Assembly: GCA_044221335.1 (NCBI GenBank)
Contig: JBGAPI010000077.1
Span: 1 to 12,552, forward strand
Direction of reading: 5' to 3'
Source of the DNA: JBGAPI01 sp044221335
GTDB taxonomy: Bacteria > Pseudomonadota > Gammaproteobacteria > Xanthomonadales > Ahniellaceae
DNA: 12,552 nt
The stretch's first letter is position 1. Every line of letters starts with the position of its first letter. Under the pieces are notes generated by a model, which saw only the letters and a list, made by a program, of their open reading frames with translations, did no database searches and had not been told where the DNA came from. Positions 6,864-12,552 of the stretch are shown one piece after another. Position numbers and translations under genes: made by a program.

Positions 6864-7480
6864 GTCGAATTCTCCTTCGGCGCGCGCTTGCGCAGATAGC
6901 CGGAGAGAGTGAACTGGATGTCGAGGTAGCTCGAGGTCTTGTTGGTGCCCGGCTGGACGTAGCCGATCTGCTTCCAGATCTGCACCTCGTCGACGAACAG
7001 CATCGGGCTGCCGCCCTCGAGCTCGTGCAGCATCGGCGCGAACTCCTCGAGCGTGCAGCGCAGCCGGAGGCGGATCGAGACCTTCTCGAACAGGTCCTTG
7101 TTCGGGGCCTTCACCGGCTGGTTGGAAATCACCGTGCAGCTCTGCGCGTCGTGCTGATGCGCCTTCATCACGGTGGTCATCCGGGTGGTAAGCCCGGCGA
7201 CCGCGGAATCGACGTCGCCTTCCGTGAGGAAGGCCGGGTTGGAGGCTTCCAGCGTGTGCGCGTCGGCGAGCCGCTTCTCCAGCTCCTCGCGGCCGCCGGC
7301 GATGCGCCGGTAGTCGCTCTCCTTGTCGCGCAGCGTGCTCATCTGCCCCGCGATCTCGAGATGGCGCGCGGTGAACCACCAGTGCACCCCGAGCAGATAG
7401 ACGACGACCAGCAGCGCGAGCGCGATGCCGATCGCCAGTGCGCGGCGCTGTGCCGCCGAGGCCTTAGCCAGCGCTTGCAT
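6860..7480 (-). CDS. gspM: Type II secretion platform protein GspM (M subtype b-like)
   Basis: A 206-aa bitopic inner-membrane protein, periplasmic partner of GspL. A short cytoplasmic start with basic residues leads to a membrane segment at about 14-36 (IGIALALLVVVYLLGVHWWF), then a likely coiled coil (about 45-75) and a small alpha/beta domain. The FEKVSIRLRLRCTLEEFAPM, LHELEGG and MLFVDEVQIW pattern resembles the T2SS M subtype b family found in xps-type operons. Two cysteines (115, 142) could pair. It overlaps gspL by 17 bases and its stop overlaps the gspN start as ATGA. The PilO fold of type IV pili is related, but the context fixes the assignment. Confidence 0.88.
   Translation of the reverse strand: MQALAKASAAQRRALAIGIALALLVVVYLLGVHWWFTARHLEIAGQMSTLRDKESDYRRIAGGREELEKRLADAHTLEASNPAFLTEGDVDSAVAGLTTRMTTVMKAHQHDAQSCTVISNQPVKAPNKDLFEKVSIRLRLRCTLEEFAPMLHELEGGSPMLFVDEVQIWKQIGYVQPGTNKTSSYLDIQFTLSGYLRKRAPKENST
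6872..6877 (-). promoter_or_regulatory. Ribosome binding site of gspN
   Basis: AAGGAG lies 8 bases before the ATG at 6863. The surrounding 12 bases GAAGGAGAATTC (6867-6878) are identical to those before gspG (11868-11879). Confidence 0.65.
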
Positions 7481-8852
7481 GGCCGCCCTCCTTCGCATTC
7501 TTGCCGTCGCTGCGGTAGCCGTCGGCGCCGGCCTTGCCTTCCGGAGTCTTGCCTTCCGGAGCCTTGCCGTCCGCGGACTTGCCGTCCGTGGGCTTGGCCT
7601 CCGGCGCCTTGCCGTCCGCCGCCTTCGCGTCCGCGCCCTTGCCGTCGGCACGATAGCCCTCGGCGGCCTTGCCTTCGGGCGCCTTGCCGTCCGTCGTCTT
7701 GTCGTCCTTGCCCGCGGCCGCCGCGGCGACCGCCACCTCGACGTTGCCGCAGCTTCGCCACTTCGCCGAGATCATGAACTGCTGCTTGTTGGTGCGCGGA
7801 TCCGGGGTGACCGCCCCCTGCAGCGCGGGGCCTTCGAAGCAGCTCGACTTCTGCAAGATCGGCACCAGCGACACCGCGTCCGCGGCCTGGCCGGCGAACT
7901 GCACTTCCTCGCCGACGGTGGACACGCGCTGCAGGAAGGCGTCGTCCGGCAGCCGCGTGGTGAGTTCGCGGAAGATGTCGATGATCGGCGCGCGCTCGTG
8001 CTTGCGGCCGGTCAGGAAGCTGCTGCCGTCGACCGCGTCGTTCAGCTGCTCGCGCAGCGTCGACACCTTCTGCGCCTCGGCGTGCACCTCCTCGGTGTGC
8101 GCCTTCAGCGCGTCGAGCGCGACCTCGCGGTTGGCCAGCGAACGCTGCATCACGAATCCGAGCAGCGCGACCACCACCGCGGCCAGCGCCAGGTTGATCG
8201 CGAGCCAGGGCTGCGGATGGCGCGCGCGGCGCTCCGCCGGGATCAGGTTGAAGCCGCGGCGGTGGCTGTCGTCGGTCAGCGCATCGGCGCCGTCGAGCGC
8301 GATCTCGAGCGGCGCGATCCGCGCGAGCGCGGCGTCCAGCAGCGGCCGCGGGATCGCCAGCCATTCGACGCCGATCTCCTTCGCCGCGACGTCGCGACGC
8401 ACCACGCGCTGGTCGACGTAGAGCTGGTCGGCGCGGAACGGGGTCTGCCGGTCCATCTCGAATTCCAGCACCCGCTTCAGGTTCTCCTCGGCGGCGGTCG
8501 GCAGCTTGATCTGCCGGTGCAGCACGCCGGCCGGCGGCAGGCACAGCACCAGGTGCGGACGGATCTCGCCGCCCCCGACCAGGCGTTCGAACTCGCCCTT
8601 GGCCTCGATCGGATCCGCCAGCGCGATGCGACGGTCGTCCGGGTCGATCCGCCGGCCGCGGTGGATCACGAGTGCCTCGGGTTCCAGGCGCAGCCACAGC
8701 TCCTCGCGCGGTGCCACGAACCAGGCGCGCACGCGCGGGGGCATCAGCGCGGCCAGCTCGTCCAGCCACCAGCGCACGTAGGGCGCGAGCGCGCTGCGCT
8801 CGTACGCCAGACGCCATCGTGCCCAGGCCAGTGTCAGCGGGTTTTCCTTCAT
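7464..8852 (-). CDS. gspL: Type II secretion platform protein GspL, with an unusual C-terminal repeat tail
   Basis: A 462-aa bitopic inner-membrane protein that recruits the GspE ATPase through its cytoplasmic actin-like domain and pairs with GspM in the periplasm. Residues 1-210 are cytoplasmic and contain LPTAAEENLKRVLEFEMDRQ followed by TPF, the core signature of the GspL/PilN family. The single membrane segment is about 216-235. A helix (239-275) and a ferredoxin-like periplasmic domain (about 285-366) follow. Residues 371-462 are extra: an Ala run, then eleven tandem pentapeptides of the form x-A/P-D/E-G-K (386-440), more degenerate copies, and a Gly/Ser end. I know of no such tail in GspL. 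The ATG overlaps the gspK stop (ATGA); the end overlaps gspM by 17 bases. Confidence 0.93.
   Translation of the reverse strand: MKENPLTLAWARWRLAYERSALAPYVRWWLDELAALMPPRVRAWFVAPREELWLRLEPEALVIHRGRRIDPDDRRIALADPIEAKGEFERLVGGGEIRPHLVLCLPPAGVLHRQIKLPTAAEENLKRVLEFEMDRQTPFRADQLYVDQRVVRRDVAAKEIGVEWLAIPRPLLDAALARIAPLEIALDGADALTDDSHRRGFNLIPAERRARHPQPWLAINLALAAVVVALLGFVMQRSLANREVALDALKAHTEEVHAEAQKVSTLREQLNDAVDGSSFLTGRKHERAPIIDIFRELTTRLPDDAFLQRVSTVGEEVQFAGQAADAVSLVPILQKSSCFEGPALQGAVTPDPRTNKQQFMISAKWRSCGNVEVAVAAAAAGKDDKTTDGKAPEGKAAEGYRADGKGADAKAADGKAPEAKPTDGKSADGKAPEGKTPEGKAGADGYRSDGKNAKEGGHASAG
7488..7493 (-). promoter_or_regulatory. Ribosome binding site for gspM inside gspL
   Basis: AAGGAG (within GAAGGAGGG) lies 7 bases before the ATG at 7480, inside the last codons of gspL. 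It fixes the gspM start and rules out the longer reading that begins at 7651 within the repeat region. Confidence 0.75.
7500..7697 (-). repeat. 15-base tandem repeats coding DGK/EGK pentapeptides in GspL
   Basis: Eleven contiguous 15-base units at 7533-7697 encode TTDGK, APEGK, AAEGY, RADGK, GADAK, AADGK, APEAK, PTDGK, SADGK, APEGK and TPEGK. A degenerate stretch AGADGY-RSDGK extends the pattern to 7500. At the DNA level, copies share a core resembling GCCTTGCCGTCCG on the plus strand and differ mostly by substitutions. The unit stays in frame, so gain or loss of a copy would not break the gene. Confidence 0.9.
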
Positions 8853-9769
8853 GATTCCGAGCTGCCGTATCGCCAACGCAGGATGGTGTAGGCGCGCTGG
8901 CCGGCAAGGCCGCCCAGGCGCACGGTTGCAATCAAGGTGTTCTGCACTCCGTTCGGCAGGCGCGCAGTAGACCGGACAGTATACGTGACCCCGCCCCCCT
9001 GCAGGCTCAGCGTGCTGCCGTTGGGAAGCGGGATGGTGCCCGCCCCCGGCGTGTTCGCCGTCGCCAGGTTGAAGGCCCGCCGTTGGGCAACGATCTGCGT
9101 CGCAAGTTCCGGAGTCATCCCCGGAATCGTCATCAGTTCGATCTCGTCCGCGAACGCGGCGTTCACGGTCTGCGAGCGGGTGTACACGGTGACGTGCGGC
9201 TCGAGCTTCGAATAGACCTCGAAGTCCATGCCCATCACCTGCTGCAGTTCCTCGACCATGCCGAAGGGCGCGTCGGCGGAACCATACGGATACTTCGCCG
9301 CCTGGTAGTCCTTGTCCTCCGCGCCGTTGGGCATCTTGAGGTCGTCGGGGTCGCGCCAGTCGAGGATGGCGTCGACCAGCTGGTCGGCCTTCACCGCGTC
9401 GATGCCGACCGCCAGCATCAAGAGGCGCAGCGACTGCGGGTCGGCCGCGTTGAGGTCGACCTTGCCGGTTTCCTCGAACACCTGCACGGTGACCTCGGCA
9501 TCCTCGAAGTCGGCGTGGTAGTCACGGCCGTCGGCGACCCAGCGGGTGGCGAGATCGTTGCGGCGGAGCTCATAGATCGAGCGCGACAGACCCGCCTCGG
9601 CGGCATAGCGCGCGCGGGCGCCGTCGAACAGCGTGCGGGTCTCCAGGGCCTCGGTCCGCGCGATCAGCGCGAAGCTGCCGAGCAGCACCGCCATCAGCAC
9701 CATCGCGAACAGGATCAGCACCAGCGCAATGCCGCGGCGGCGACGGGGAATCGCGATCCGGCGGATCAC
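8849..9769 (-). CDS. gspK: Type II secretion minor pseudopilin GspK
   Basis: A 306-aa protein, the large minor pseudopilin that caps the pseudopilus. The basic leader MIRRIAIPRRRRG is followed by IALVLILFAMVLMAVLLGSF. The Glu at mature position 5 is absent, which is the known exception for GspK. The periplasmic part has VDLNAADPQSLRLLM and DAILDWRDPDD, followed by YGSADAPFGMVEELQQVMGM, the conserved GspK core with its helix-hairpin-helix-like insert, and later LMTIPGMTPELATQIV. The GTG start overlaps the gspJ stop (GTGA) and has AAGGTG 8 bases upstream. The stop overlaps the gspL ATG. Confidence 0.95.
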   Translation of the reverse strand: MIRRIAIPRRRRGIALVLILFAMVLMAVLLGSFALIARTEALETRTLFDGARARYAAEAGLSRSIYELRRNDLATRWVADGRDYHADFEDAEVTVQVFEETGKVDLNAADPQSLRLLMLAVGIDAVKADQLVDAILDWRDPDDLKMPNGAEDKDYQAAKYPYGSADAPFGMVEELQQVMGMDFEVYSKLEPHVTVYTRSQTVNAAFADEIELMTIPGMTPELATQIVAQRRAFNLATANTPGAGTIPLPNGSTLSLQGGGVTYTVRSTARLPNGVQNTLIATVRLGGLAGQRAYTILRWRYGSSES

Positions 9770-10524
9770 GGCTTCGCACCTTCGGTCGGCGGCGGCAGCG
9801 GGCCGAAGTCCGGGCCGCCGGTGGCCGCGCCGGCGGAGGCATCGACCAGCAGCGGGATCACCATCTCCGGCCAGACGTCGGCGCTGTCGCGCGGGGGGTC
9901 GATCTTCACCTTGATCATCACCGGCAGGCGCCCGGCGATCTTCCAGTCGTCCTGCCAGCGGTCGAGTTCGCCCTGGTCGTTCAGGCCCCGGTACTGGTAG
10001 CGACCGCGGTCGACCGCCTCGTAGATCGGCGTCGGCTTGCCGCTGTGCACGCCCTTCTTGTCGTGGCGGTAGCCATTGAGGATGGCGTGGCGCAGCACCA
10101 GCGCGGTGCCGTCGCGACCGCGTTCGAACGCGATCTCCTGCACATAGGCGCCGCCGTGTCCGAGATAGCCCGGCATCGGCGCGACGAAGGTCATGCGGTC
10201 GTGGCGGCCCTCGAACATGATGGGCTCGCCGGTGCCGTCCTTCTGGGCGTAGCGCGTCGCCAGCGCCTGGCTGATCTCGCGGCGCAGGAACTCCTGGGCG
10301 GCGCGCAGGTTGCTGCTGCGGTCGATCATTGACTCGCCGGCCTGGCTCGCCCGGGTGATCGTGCGGATGCCGCCGAAGGCCGCGGCCGCGAGCAGGCCGA
10401 GCAGGGTCAGGACCAGGATGATCTCGATCAAGGAGAATCCTCCGGCCCGTTGCGGGCGCCCCGGCGAAGACCGGGACCCGGGGAATCCGCTGCGGATCGC
10501 CGCCATTCGATGCATCGCCGTCAC
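9766..10524 (-). CDS. gspJ: Type II secretion minor pseudopilin GspJ
   Basis: A 252-aa minor pseudopilin and partner of GspI and GspK in the tip complex. The cleavage region is RAGG before FSLIEIILVLTLLGLLAAAA, with Glu at mature position 5. After the helix come NLRAAQEFLRREISQAL and a beta-rich body, as in GspJ. The GTG at 10524 overlaps the gspI stop as GTGA, matching neighbouring junctions, and gives a 29-residue leader, which is long for the family. ATG codons at 10515 and 10506 are alternative starts, the first with a GGTGA five bases upstream. The C-terminal tail is Ala/Gly/Pro-rich. The stop overlaps the gspK GTG. Confidence 0.9.
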   Translation of the reverse strand: MTAMHRMAAIRSGFPGSRSSPGRPQRAGGFSLIEIILVLTLLGLLAAAAFGGIRTITRASQAGESMIDRSSNLRAAQEFLRREISQALATRYAQKDGTGEPIMFEGRHDRMTFVAPMPGYLGHGGAYVQEIAFERGRDGTALVLRHAILNGYRHDKKGVHSGKPTPIYEAVDRGRYQYRGLNDQGELDRWQDDWKIAGRLPVMIKVKIDPPRDSADVWPEMVIPLLVDASAGAATGGPDFGPLPPPTEGAKP

Positions 10525-10937
10525 CGCGCGTTCGCCAGGTCGGGCTGGATCGCCCGCAGCGTCACGAACTCGGCCTTGCGCTCGTTCGGATGCGTTCCCC
10601 AGGTCACGGTCAGCGCGACCCGGAACAGGTCGACCGGGATCAGCTCGATCTTGCCGTCGTCAGCCGCCAGCGGTTCCAGCTTCTTGACCTCCTGGGTCCA
10701 GCGGTAGGTGTCGTCGAAGCGGCCGCTCTCGCGCCCTTCCTTCAGCTTCTCGCCGGCCCCGAGCGCGTCGAGGCGCGACTGCGCGTACAGCGCGGCGAGG
10801 CTGTCCTCCTGGCCGCGGCGCGCCTGCGCCAGCGCATGACTGGTCGCCGACATGATCGCGGCGAACGCGAACGCGAACACGATCAGGGCGACCATCACTT
10901 CGAGCAGGGTGAAGCCGCGAGAGGGGCGTCGGTTCAT
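10521..10937 (-). CDS. gspI: Type II secretion minor pseudopilin GspI
   Basis: A 138-aa minor pseudopilin. In other systems GspI forms the tip complex with J and K and is thought to start pseudopilus assembly. The short leader MNRRPSRG is followed by FTLLEVMVALIVFAFAFAAI, with Glu at mature position 5. A helix with AQSRLDALG follows, then strands containing YRWTQEV and LFRVALTVTW, a common GspI layout. The ATG at 10937 overlaps the gspH TGA in an ATGA junction and gives a normal leader; a longer reading from 11000 would lie inside gspH. The gspI stop overlaps the gspJ GTG. Confidence 0.93.
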   Translation of the reverse strand: MNRRPSRGFTLLEVMVALIVFAFAFAAIMSATSHALAQARRGQEDSLAALYAQSRLDALGAGEKLKEGRESGRFDDTYRWTQEVKKLEPLAADDGKIELIPVDLFRVALTVTWGTHPNERKAEFVTLRAIQPDLANAR

Positions 10938-11398
10938 GGCTGCAACGGGTTCTCGTCGACGCGAATGGCGCCGGTCAGCCAGGCGATCTCGATGTCCCAC
11001 TCGTGCGCCGTGCCGAGCACGCGGATGCGGCCGCCGCTGGAACTGCCATCGGGGAAGAAGCGCACCCGGCCGCTGTGGCTGGAGGTCAGTTCCTCCTCGG
11101 CGGTGAGAAACTTCAGCGACATGCTCTCGGGCAGCGCGACGGCGGGCTTGTTCGGCGCCTGATAGCTGCGCTTCTCGATGTCGAGCTCGAAGGTCTGCTG
11201 CTTGCCGGAGACCAGCGCCTGGCCGCGGGTGTAGCGCAGCGCGGCGGCGAGGTCGCGGGAGGCGCCGCGGATCTTCGCGGACTCCACCGACTTGCCGAGG
11301 CTGACCACCCCGATCGACAGCAGCAATGCGATCACGGCCAGAGTGACCAGCACCTCCATCAGGGTGAAGCCGGCCTCGGATCGACGGTGGATGCGCAT
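10934..11398 (-). CDS. gspH: Type II secretion minor pseudopilin GspH
   Basis: A 154-aa minor pseudopilin, expected at the pseudopilus tip. The leader MRIHRRSEAG is followed by FTLMEVLVTLAVIALLLSIG with Glu at mature position 5. The C-terminal half carries VRFFPDGSSSGGRIRV, the FxPDGxSxGG signature typical of GspH/FimT proteins, and ends in the sheet region WDIEIAWLTGAIRV. No clear Shine-Dalgarno precedes the ATG, so translation may depend on coupling or a weak site. The stop overlaps the gspI start as ATGA. Confidence 0.93.
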   Translation of the reverse strand: MRIHRRSEAGFTLMEVLVTLAVIALLLSIGVVSLGKSVESAKIRGASRDLAAALRYTRGQALVSGKQQTFELDIEKRSYQAPNKPAVALPESMSLKFLTAEEELTSSHSGRVRFFPDGSSSGGRIRVLGTAHEWDIEIAWLTGAIRVDENPLQP

Positions 11399-11443
11399 GA
11401 GAGTTCGACGCCGGCGACGACCGCGGCCGTCAGGGTCGTCCGA

Positions 11444-11866
11444 CTACCAGTTGCCGATGTCCGAGTCCGCGCCTTCGCCACCTTCCTTGCCGTCCGGGCC
11501 CAGGGAGTAGACATCGAAGGAGCCGTGCGTGCCGGGACGCTTGTAGACCAGCGGGTTGCCCCACGGATCCTTCAGGTCCGCCTCCTTGATGTACGGACCC
11601 GACCAGCTCTTCGCGGTGGCCGGCTTGTTGAGCAGATCCTCGAGTCGCGACGGATAACCGTTCTCGAGTTGGTAGGTGTCGATCTTGCCGGCCACCGTCT
11701 CGACCAGGATCTTGGTCGCCTTGATCTGGGCCTGCTTGCCGCCCTGGGAGAGGCGATTCGCAACGATGCCGAGCACGAGGGCGATGATGCCGAGCACCAC
11801 CATGATCTCGATCAGCGTGAAGCCGGCAGCGCGGCGACTGGAACTCGGAACACGAACGGCTTGCAT
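11444..11866 (-). CDS. gspG: Type II secretion major pseudopilin GspG
   Basis: A 140-aa prepilin that, after leader removal by the prepilin peptidase, polymerises into the T2SS pseudopilus. A 15-residue basic leader ends at Gly before FTLIEIMVVLGIIALVLGIV, with the conserved Glu at mature position 5. The globular part has the GspG hallmarks: a long N-terminal helix, then LENGYPSRLEDLL, DPWGNPLVYKRPG, and the C-terminal YSLGPDGKEGGEGADSDIGNW, whose acidic loop matches the calcium-binding loop known in the family. Length is typical. It follows gspF by 11 bases and precedes gspH by 45 bases. The start was chosen by the AAGGAG 6 bases upstream. Confidence 0.97.
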   Translation of the reverse strand: MQAVRVPSSSRRAAGFTLIEIMVVLGIIALVLGIVANRLSQGGKQAQIKATKILVETVAGKIDTYQLENGYPSRLEDLLNKPATAKSWSGPYIKEADLKDPWGNPLVYKRPGTHGSFDVYSLGPDGKEGGEGADSDIGNW

Positions 11867-11872
11867 GGAATT

Positions 11873-11878
11873 CTCCTT
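11873..11878 (-). promoter_or_regulatory. Ribosome binding site deciding the gspG start
   Basis: AAGGAG lies 6 bases before the ATG at 11866. An in-frame ATG at 11881, overlapping the gspF stop as ATGA, would add five residues (MKENS), but it has no comparable Shine-Dalgarno and would place this AAGGAG inside the gene. The inner ATG is therefore preferred. Confidence 0.7.
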
Positions 11879-12552
11879 CATTTGATTCCGGTGGCGAGAT
11901 CGAGCACCGGCAGCAGCACTGCCAGCATGATCACGCCGACCAAGAGGGCCATCAGGATGGTGATCGCCGGGACGAGGAGACCCAGCAACCGATCGATGGA
12001 TCGCTTGACTTCGACATCGTAGGTGTCGGCCACCTTGGTCAGCATGACGTCGAGCGCACCCGACTCCTCGCCGACCTGGACCATCTGGATCGCGAGCCGG
12101 GGGAAGCGTTTGCTCTGCGACAGCGCCCAGGCCAGCCCACCGCCGGTCTTCACTTCCGAGGTGGCCTGTTCGAGTGCCTCGGACAGCACCAAGTTCCCGA
12201 TCACGTTGCGCCCGATCGACAGCGCGGACAGCAGCGGCACGCCGTTGCCGACCAGGGTTCCGAGGGTGCGCGCGAGCCGCGCGGTCTCGGTCTTCACGAT
12301 CAGATCGCCGACCCGCGGCAGGCCGAGCGCCCACTCGTGCAGGCCCTTGCGCTTGTCGGGATCGGCGTAGCTCTTGCGGATCTGGAGGAAGCCCACCGCG
12401 GCCAGCACCAGGCCCAGCCACCACCAGCCGCGCAGCAGGTCGCCGGCGAACAGGATCGAGCGGGTCAGGAGCGACAGCTCGACGTTGAAGTCCTTGAACA
12501 GCGGCACGAACTGCGGCACCACGTAGATCAGCAGCATCAGCACCGCGCCGAT
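11878..12552 (-). CDS. gspF: Type II secretion inner-membrane platform protein GspF (3'-partial piece, C-terminal half)
   Basis: This is the C-terminal 224 residues; the start lies beyond the right edge. GspF is the polytopic inner-membrane protein of the T2SS assembly platform and is thought to link the GspE ATPase to pseudopilin extraction. Visible are a membrane segment near the edge, a second one around the WWWLGLVLAAVGFL stretch, then a cytoplasmic helical domain with the family pattern RVGDLIVKTETARLARTLGTL and QVGEESGALDVML. A final hydrophobic helix (VPAITILMALLVGVIMLAVL) precedes the PVLDLATGIK end. This is the second of the two GspF/PilC repeat domains. The TGA stop is followed after 11 bases by gspG. 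A PilC of type IV pili would look similar, but the following pseudopilin genes make GspF clear. Confidence 0.95.
   Translation of the reverse strand: MGAVLMLLIYVVPQFVPLFKDFNVELSLLTRSILFAGDLLRGWWWLGLVLAAVGFLQIRKSYADPDKRKGLHEWALGLPRVGDLIVKTETARLARTLGTLVGNGVPLLSALSIGRNVIGNLVLSEALEQATSEVKTGGGLAWALSQSKRFPRLAIQMVQVGEESGALDVMLTKVADTYDVEVKRSIDRLLGLLVPAITILMALLVGVIMLAVLLPVLDLATGIK

Noticed and set aside
7500..7697. Short tandem repeats that might suggest a CRISPR array
   Set aside because: Units are 15 bases, contiguous, without spacers, and encode in-frame pentapeptides within gspL.
7425..8891. A 488-codon plus-strand frame antisense to gspL
   Set aside because: Shadow of a gene with clear GspL motifs; its repeats are only the reverse of the DGK repeat DNA.
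8849..9769. Missing Glu at mature position 5 of GspK as a possible defect
   Set aside because: Lack of this Glu is a normal feature of GspK pseudopilins.
11444..12424. A 326-aa reading that starts inside gspF and runs into gspG
   Set aside because: The first part is out of frame with gspF and has no sense as protein. The pseudopilin begins at the ATG at 11866 with a good ribosome site.

Overview
The window lies on one strand: all thirteen genes read right to left (minus strand). GC-rich third positions, the gene set and the gene order point to a high-GC gammaproteobacterium of the Xanthomonadales/Lysobacterales type. This is inferred from gene order and protein style, not from a marker gene.

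Region 1 (12552 down to 3019) is most of a type II secretion (T2SS) operon. The order is gspF (cut by the window edge), gspG, H, I, J, K, L, M, N, D, then a small lipoprotein gene. This matches the F-G-H-I-J-K-L-M-N-D order of the Xanthomonas xps cluster, in which gspD is last and gspN stands where a GspC-type link would be expected. gspE should lie just beyond the right edge. The genes are very tight. H/I, I/J, J/K, K/L and M/N overlap through 4-base NTGA stop/start junctions, and L/M overlap by 17 bases, so translational coupling is likely. GspG is the major pseudopilin and H, I, J and K form the pseudopilus tip. GspF, L and M are the inner-membrane platform. GspN probably bridges the platform to the secretin GspD, which forms the outer-membrane pore. 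The 163-aa lipoprotein at the end is not a named Gsp component, and its position makes it the best candidate here for an undescribed accessory or pilotin-like factor.

Region 2 (2885 down to 9) holds two genes for exported proteins of unknown function: 528 aa with four cysteines, and 373 aa with ten cysteines, both with signal peptides. A strong intrinsic terminator (1235-1266) separates them. Both are plausible T2SS substrates because of their position, but nothing in the sequence proves it.

No RNA genes, insertion sequences, CRISPR arrays or attachment sites were seen. No gene-free stretch exceeds 300 bases; the longest gaps are about 170 and 130 bases. Unusual features include an 11-unit pentapeptide repeat tail on GspL, a ten-unit Thr-Gly run inside the secretin domain of GspD, long Ala/Pro-rich linkers in GspD and GspN, and a palindrome overlapping the ribosome binding site of the 528-aa gene.
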